A DNA stretch of 6,905 nucleotides, from contig PFLF01000028.1 in assembly GCA_002784505.1 (NCBI GenBank), positions 1-6,905 on the forward strand, given 5' to 3'. Positions 5,499 through 6,905 of the stretch are shown one piece after another. A program made the position numbers and the translations under genes. Under the pieces are notes generated by a model. It was given only the letters and a program-made list of their open reading frames with translations. It ran no database searches and had not been told where the DNA came from. The stretch is from Candidatus Roizmanbacteria bacterium CG_4_10_14_0_8_um_filter_39_9. Lineage in GTDB: Bacteria > Patescibacteriota > Microgenomatia > UBA1406 > GWC2-37-13. The first letter of the stretch is position 1. Each line of letters starts with the position of its first letter.

Positions 5499-5506
5499 GT
5501 TACAAT
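5498..5506 (+). promoter_or_regulatory. Extended -10 promoter of the mannosyltransferase gene
   Basis: TGT precedes TACAAT at 5501-5506, a 5/6 match to TATAAT with the extended TGn motif. Start of transcription is predicted near 5513, two bases before ATG 5515, again nearly leaderless. No convincing -35 is visible, which the extended -10 can compensate for. The TTG at 5497 lies upstream of the predicted start site and is therefore an unlikely start codon. Confidence 0.55.
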
Positions 5507-5514
5507 ATACATAT

Positions 5515-6738
5515 ATGTTTTTGCTATTTACCATCTGGCGGATTGTGGATATTGTCATTACCTTAATCGCCCCCCACATTATCCCCTACCTTGGTTTTTT
5601 CCCCTACAAAGATTTGCTTGTGCAGTATCATCTTCCTGATTTTTTGTCACATCTTGCCAGCTTTGATGGGGTACACTATACACAGATCGCGGATAATGGA
5701 TATGCGGAGCATGAACAGGCGTTTTTCCCCCTCTATCCCCTACTCATTAAGGGTCTTACTTTTATAACACAAAACCGCCTAGTTTCAGGATTAATTATTT
5801 CCAATGTGGCATTTTTGTTTGGGATAATGATCTTTTTTAAATATCTGTCATTGATAGGTGTCGAGAATCCAGGGATCCCGTCCGGCGCGGACCCTCCGAT
5901 TCGGAGGGGAGCACCGACGGGAAAAGATTCGAGACAGAATCTATCAATGATAGTAATTTTTCTTCTTTTATTTCCAACCTCATTTTTCTTTGGAGCGGTT
6001 TATACAGAGGGATTGTTTTTTTTCCTCTTTATCGCCTCTCTGTATTTTTTGAAAAAGAAAAATTATTGGGTCGCGGGGATTTTTGCAGGCCTTTCTTCAG
6101 CAACACGGCTGATGGGAATTTTTCTTATAATCCCATTCCTCGTGTCTTTTCTTACTGATAAAAGTTTTAATTTAAAACGGTATATGGTTCGCGTGGGCCA
6201 CTACCTGTTTCTTATTTTTTCCCCCTTGATTGGTTTCATTATGTATTCGGGCTATCTATGGAAAACAACAGGAGACCCTCTTTATTTTTTTAATGCGCAA
6301 CCGTCGTTTGGAGCCAACCGTTCAACCCACTTAATACTCCTCCCTCAGGTTTTGTACCGGTATATCAAAATATTTATTACCGCGAGCTGGAATTTTCAAT
6401 ATTTTACTTCACTGATTGAATTTGTTCTCTTTGGTTTTATTTTTGTTGTTTTGATTTTTGACCTGATGAAATTTATTAAATTCACTGAAAAATGGAAATT
6501 GAAAATTGGAAATTATGACCGCTTTACTTTAAATTTGTTTTCATTTATCAACCTTCTTCTTCCTACCCTTACCGGGACCTTTTCTTCTATTCCGCGTTAT
6601 GCCCTTATGTCCGTCTCCATGTTTTTATATCTGGGAGAGATAAGAAATGCAGCGTTTAGAACGGGGATTCTCATTAGTTTTTTTATCCTACATGCAGTTC
6701 TTCTCGGTTTTTTTATTCAGGGATATTTTGTGGGCTGA
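5515..6738 (+). CDS. PIG-V-like (GT76-type) integral membrane mannosyltransferase
   Basis: The 407-residue protein is strongly hydrophobic, with roughly eight to ten membrane segments, and resembles PIG-V-type mannosyltransferases (GT-C fold), which move mannose from a polyprenyl-phosphate donor to an acceptor outside the membrane. FDGVHYTQIADNGY at 50-63 is the first luminal loop motif with the likely catalytic Asp51. AFFPLYPLL at 69-77 is the adjoining family motif; YTEGLFF at 163-169, SSATRLMG at 194-201, GDPLYFFNAQ at 253-262 and SIPRY at 358-362 are further conserved-looking loops. The acceptor is unknown; a cell-surface glycan or glycolipid is plausible. ATG 5515 is preferred over the in-frame TTG at 5497 because of the promoter position. 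Residues about 117-142 are a hydrophilic Gly/Pro/Arg-rich loop encoded by a palindromic GC-rich segment, which looks inserted. The gene ends in TGA. Confidence 0.82.
   Translation: MFLLFTIWRIVDIVITLIAPHIIPYLGFFPYKDLLVQYHLPDFLSHLASFDGVHYTQIADNGYAEHEQAFFPLYPLLIKGLTFITQNRLVSGLIISNVAFLFGIMIFFKYLSLIGVENPGIPSGADPPIRRGAPTGKDSRQNLSMIVIFLLLFPTSFFFGAVYTEGLFFFLFIASLYFLKKKNYWVAGIFAGLSSATRLMGIFLIIPFLVSFLTDKSFNLKRYMVRVGHYLFLIFSPLIGFIMYSGYLWKTTGDPLYFFNAQPSFGANRSTHLILLPQVLYRYIKIFITASWNFQYFTSLIEFVLFGFIFVVLIFDLMKFIKFTEKWKLKIGNYDRFTLNLFSFINLLLPTLTGTFSSIPRYALMSVSMFLYLGEIRNAAFRTGILISFFILHAVLLGFFIQGYFVG
5845..5953. repeat. 109-bp nested palindromic element inserted in frame in the mannosyltransferase gene
   Basis: A nested inverted repeat is seen. 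The outer arms CTGTCATTGATAG (5845-5857) and CTATCAATGATAG (5941-5953) match as inverted copies at 12 of 13 positions. Inside them TGTC (5859-5862) pairs with GACA (5933-5936), GAATC (5865-5869) with GATTC (5926-5930), CCCGTC (5877-5882) with GACGGG (5916-5921), and the centre CCCTCCGA (5892-5899) with TCGGAGGG (5901-5908) around a single base. The core is GC-rich inside an AT-rich gene, keeps the reading frame and encodes a hydrophilic loop between two membrane segments. No obvious target-site duplication and no second copy are present in the window. Confidence 0.75.
6493..6514 (+). repeat. Short direct repeat TGGAAATT with 14-bp period
   Basis: TGGAAATT occurs at 6493-6500 and again at 6507-6514, with A/T-rich spacer GAAAAT between. 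It lies within the mannosyltransferase coding sequence and encodes a basic stretch, WKLKIGN, in a loop between membrane segments. It may be local low-complexity sequence. Confidence 0.4.
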
Positions 6739-6741
6739 AGG

Positions 6742-6905
6742 CTGTTTAGCTCAACAACCATCAGACAAAAAATTCAAACATTAAGACTGGCTGGGAAAAC
6801 ATACACAGAAATCCAGCATACCCTTGGGATTAGAGTACCAAAGCCAACTCTTTCTTATTGGTGTAGGGGTATTAGGATGAAGGCAAATTATATTAAACGC
6901 ATTCG
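6742..6905 (+). CDS. Partial helix-turn-helix-like protein, start unclear, cut by window edge
   Basis: The frame that continues after the mannosyltransferase TGA stays open to the window end. From about 6763 it reads RQKIQTLRLAGKTYTEIQHT, continues through LGIRVPKPTLSYW and ends in CRGIRM and a basic tail. The pattern LxxxGKTYxEIxxxLGI...PxxTLSYWxRGI is that of small helix-turn-helix DNA-binding domains, such as those in recombinase/transposase-type proteins or beside homing endonucleases. There is no ATG, GTG or TTG in frame between the TGA at 6736-6738 and this region; the candidates are CTG 6742, ATC 6760 or ATT 6772. It is therefore either a gene with an unusual start, a 5'-truncated remnant, or a frameshifted gene. 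No Shine-Dalgarno, promoter or terminator was seen between it and the preceding gene. Confidence 0.45.
   Translation, partial: MFSSTTIRQKIQTLRLAGKTYTEIQHTLGIRVPKPTLSYWCRGIRMKANYIKRI

Noticed and set aside
5497..5514. TTG start adding six residues to the mannosyltransferase
   Set aside because: It lies upstream of the predicted transcription start and overlaps the extended -10 element, so ATG 5515 is better supported.
5301..5639. 112-codon plus-strand frame across the divergent promoter region
   Set aside because: It is antisense to the Maf-like start and out of frame with the mannosyltransferase, and has a Cys/Tyr-rich composition typical of a non-coding shadow.
6736..6738. TGA read as glycine (code 25), fusing the mannosyltransferase to the helix-turn-helix frame
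   Set aside because: All other genes are full length for their families without internal TGA, which would be frequent under code 25, and a fusion of this membrane protein to that domain is implausible.
6739..6790. tRNA-like sequence GTTTAGCTCAA after the mannosyltransferase
   Set aside because: It resembles a D-arm but no acceptor, anticodon or T stem can be formed around it.

Overview
The window (6,905 bp, AT-rich and gene-dense) looks like a piece of a small bacterial genome. The genes are packed tightly, two convergent gene pairs overlap at their 3' ends, and the tRNA gene does not encode its CCA tail. Several protein genes start within 0-3 nt of a predicted transcription start and lack a Shine-Dalgarno sequence. 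Together with a secreted protein ending in a dockerin-like motif and a PIG-V-like membrane mannosyltransferase, this suggests an uncultivated lineage such as Candidate Phyla Radiation/Patescibacteria (perhaps Microgenomates). That placement is inference; no marker gene is present. Stop codons are TAG and TAA, with one TGA, and translation fits code 11.

Left part (1-2409): a divergent ribulose-phosphate 3-epimerase-like gene on the plus strand meets, tail to tail with a 26-bp overlap, a large minus-strand gene for a secreted clan GH-A-like glycoside hydrolase with an Ig-like domain and a C-terminal dockerin-like motif. That gene starts at a compact divergent promoter in which two perfect TATAAT boxes form an inverted repeat.

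Middle part (2410-4525): the other side of this promoter drives tRNA-Pro(GGG). Three nucleotides after the tRNA a PIG-L/LmbE-type deacetylase gene begins. It is followed by a purine-type phosphoribosyltransferase with its own extended -10 promoter and an apparently leaderless start, and then, with no gap, by a class I purine nucleoside phosphorylase. The last two form a purine salvage pair: the phosphorylase frees the base from the nucleoside and the transferase turns the base into a nucleotide.

Right part (4491-6905): a minus-strand Maf-like gene overlaps the end of the phosphorylase gene by 35 bp. Its leader holds a possible 17-codon leader peptide and a terminator-shaped hairpin just before the start codon, which suggests attenuation. 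Divergent from it is a PIG-V/GT76-like integral membrane mannosyltransferase. Its coding sequence contains a 109-bp, partly GC-rich nested palindrome read in frame as a hydrophilic loop, and this is the most unusual object in the window. After its TGA stop a helix-turn-helix-like reading frame without a normal start codon runs off the window edge. No gene-free stretch exceeds 300 bp, and no CRISPR array, insertion sequence or rRNA was seen.
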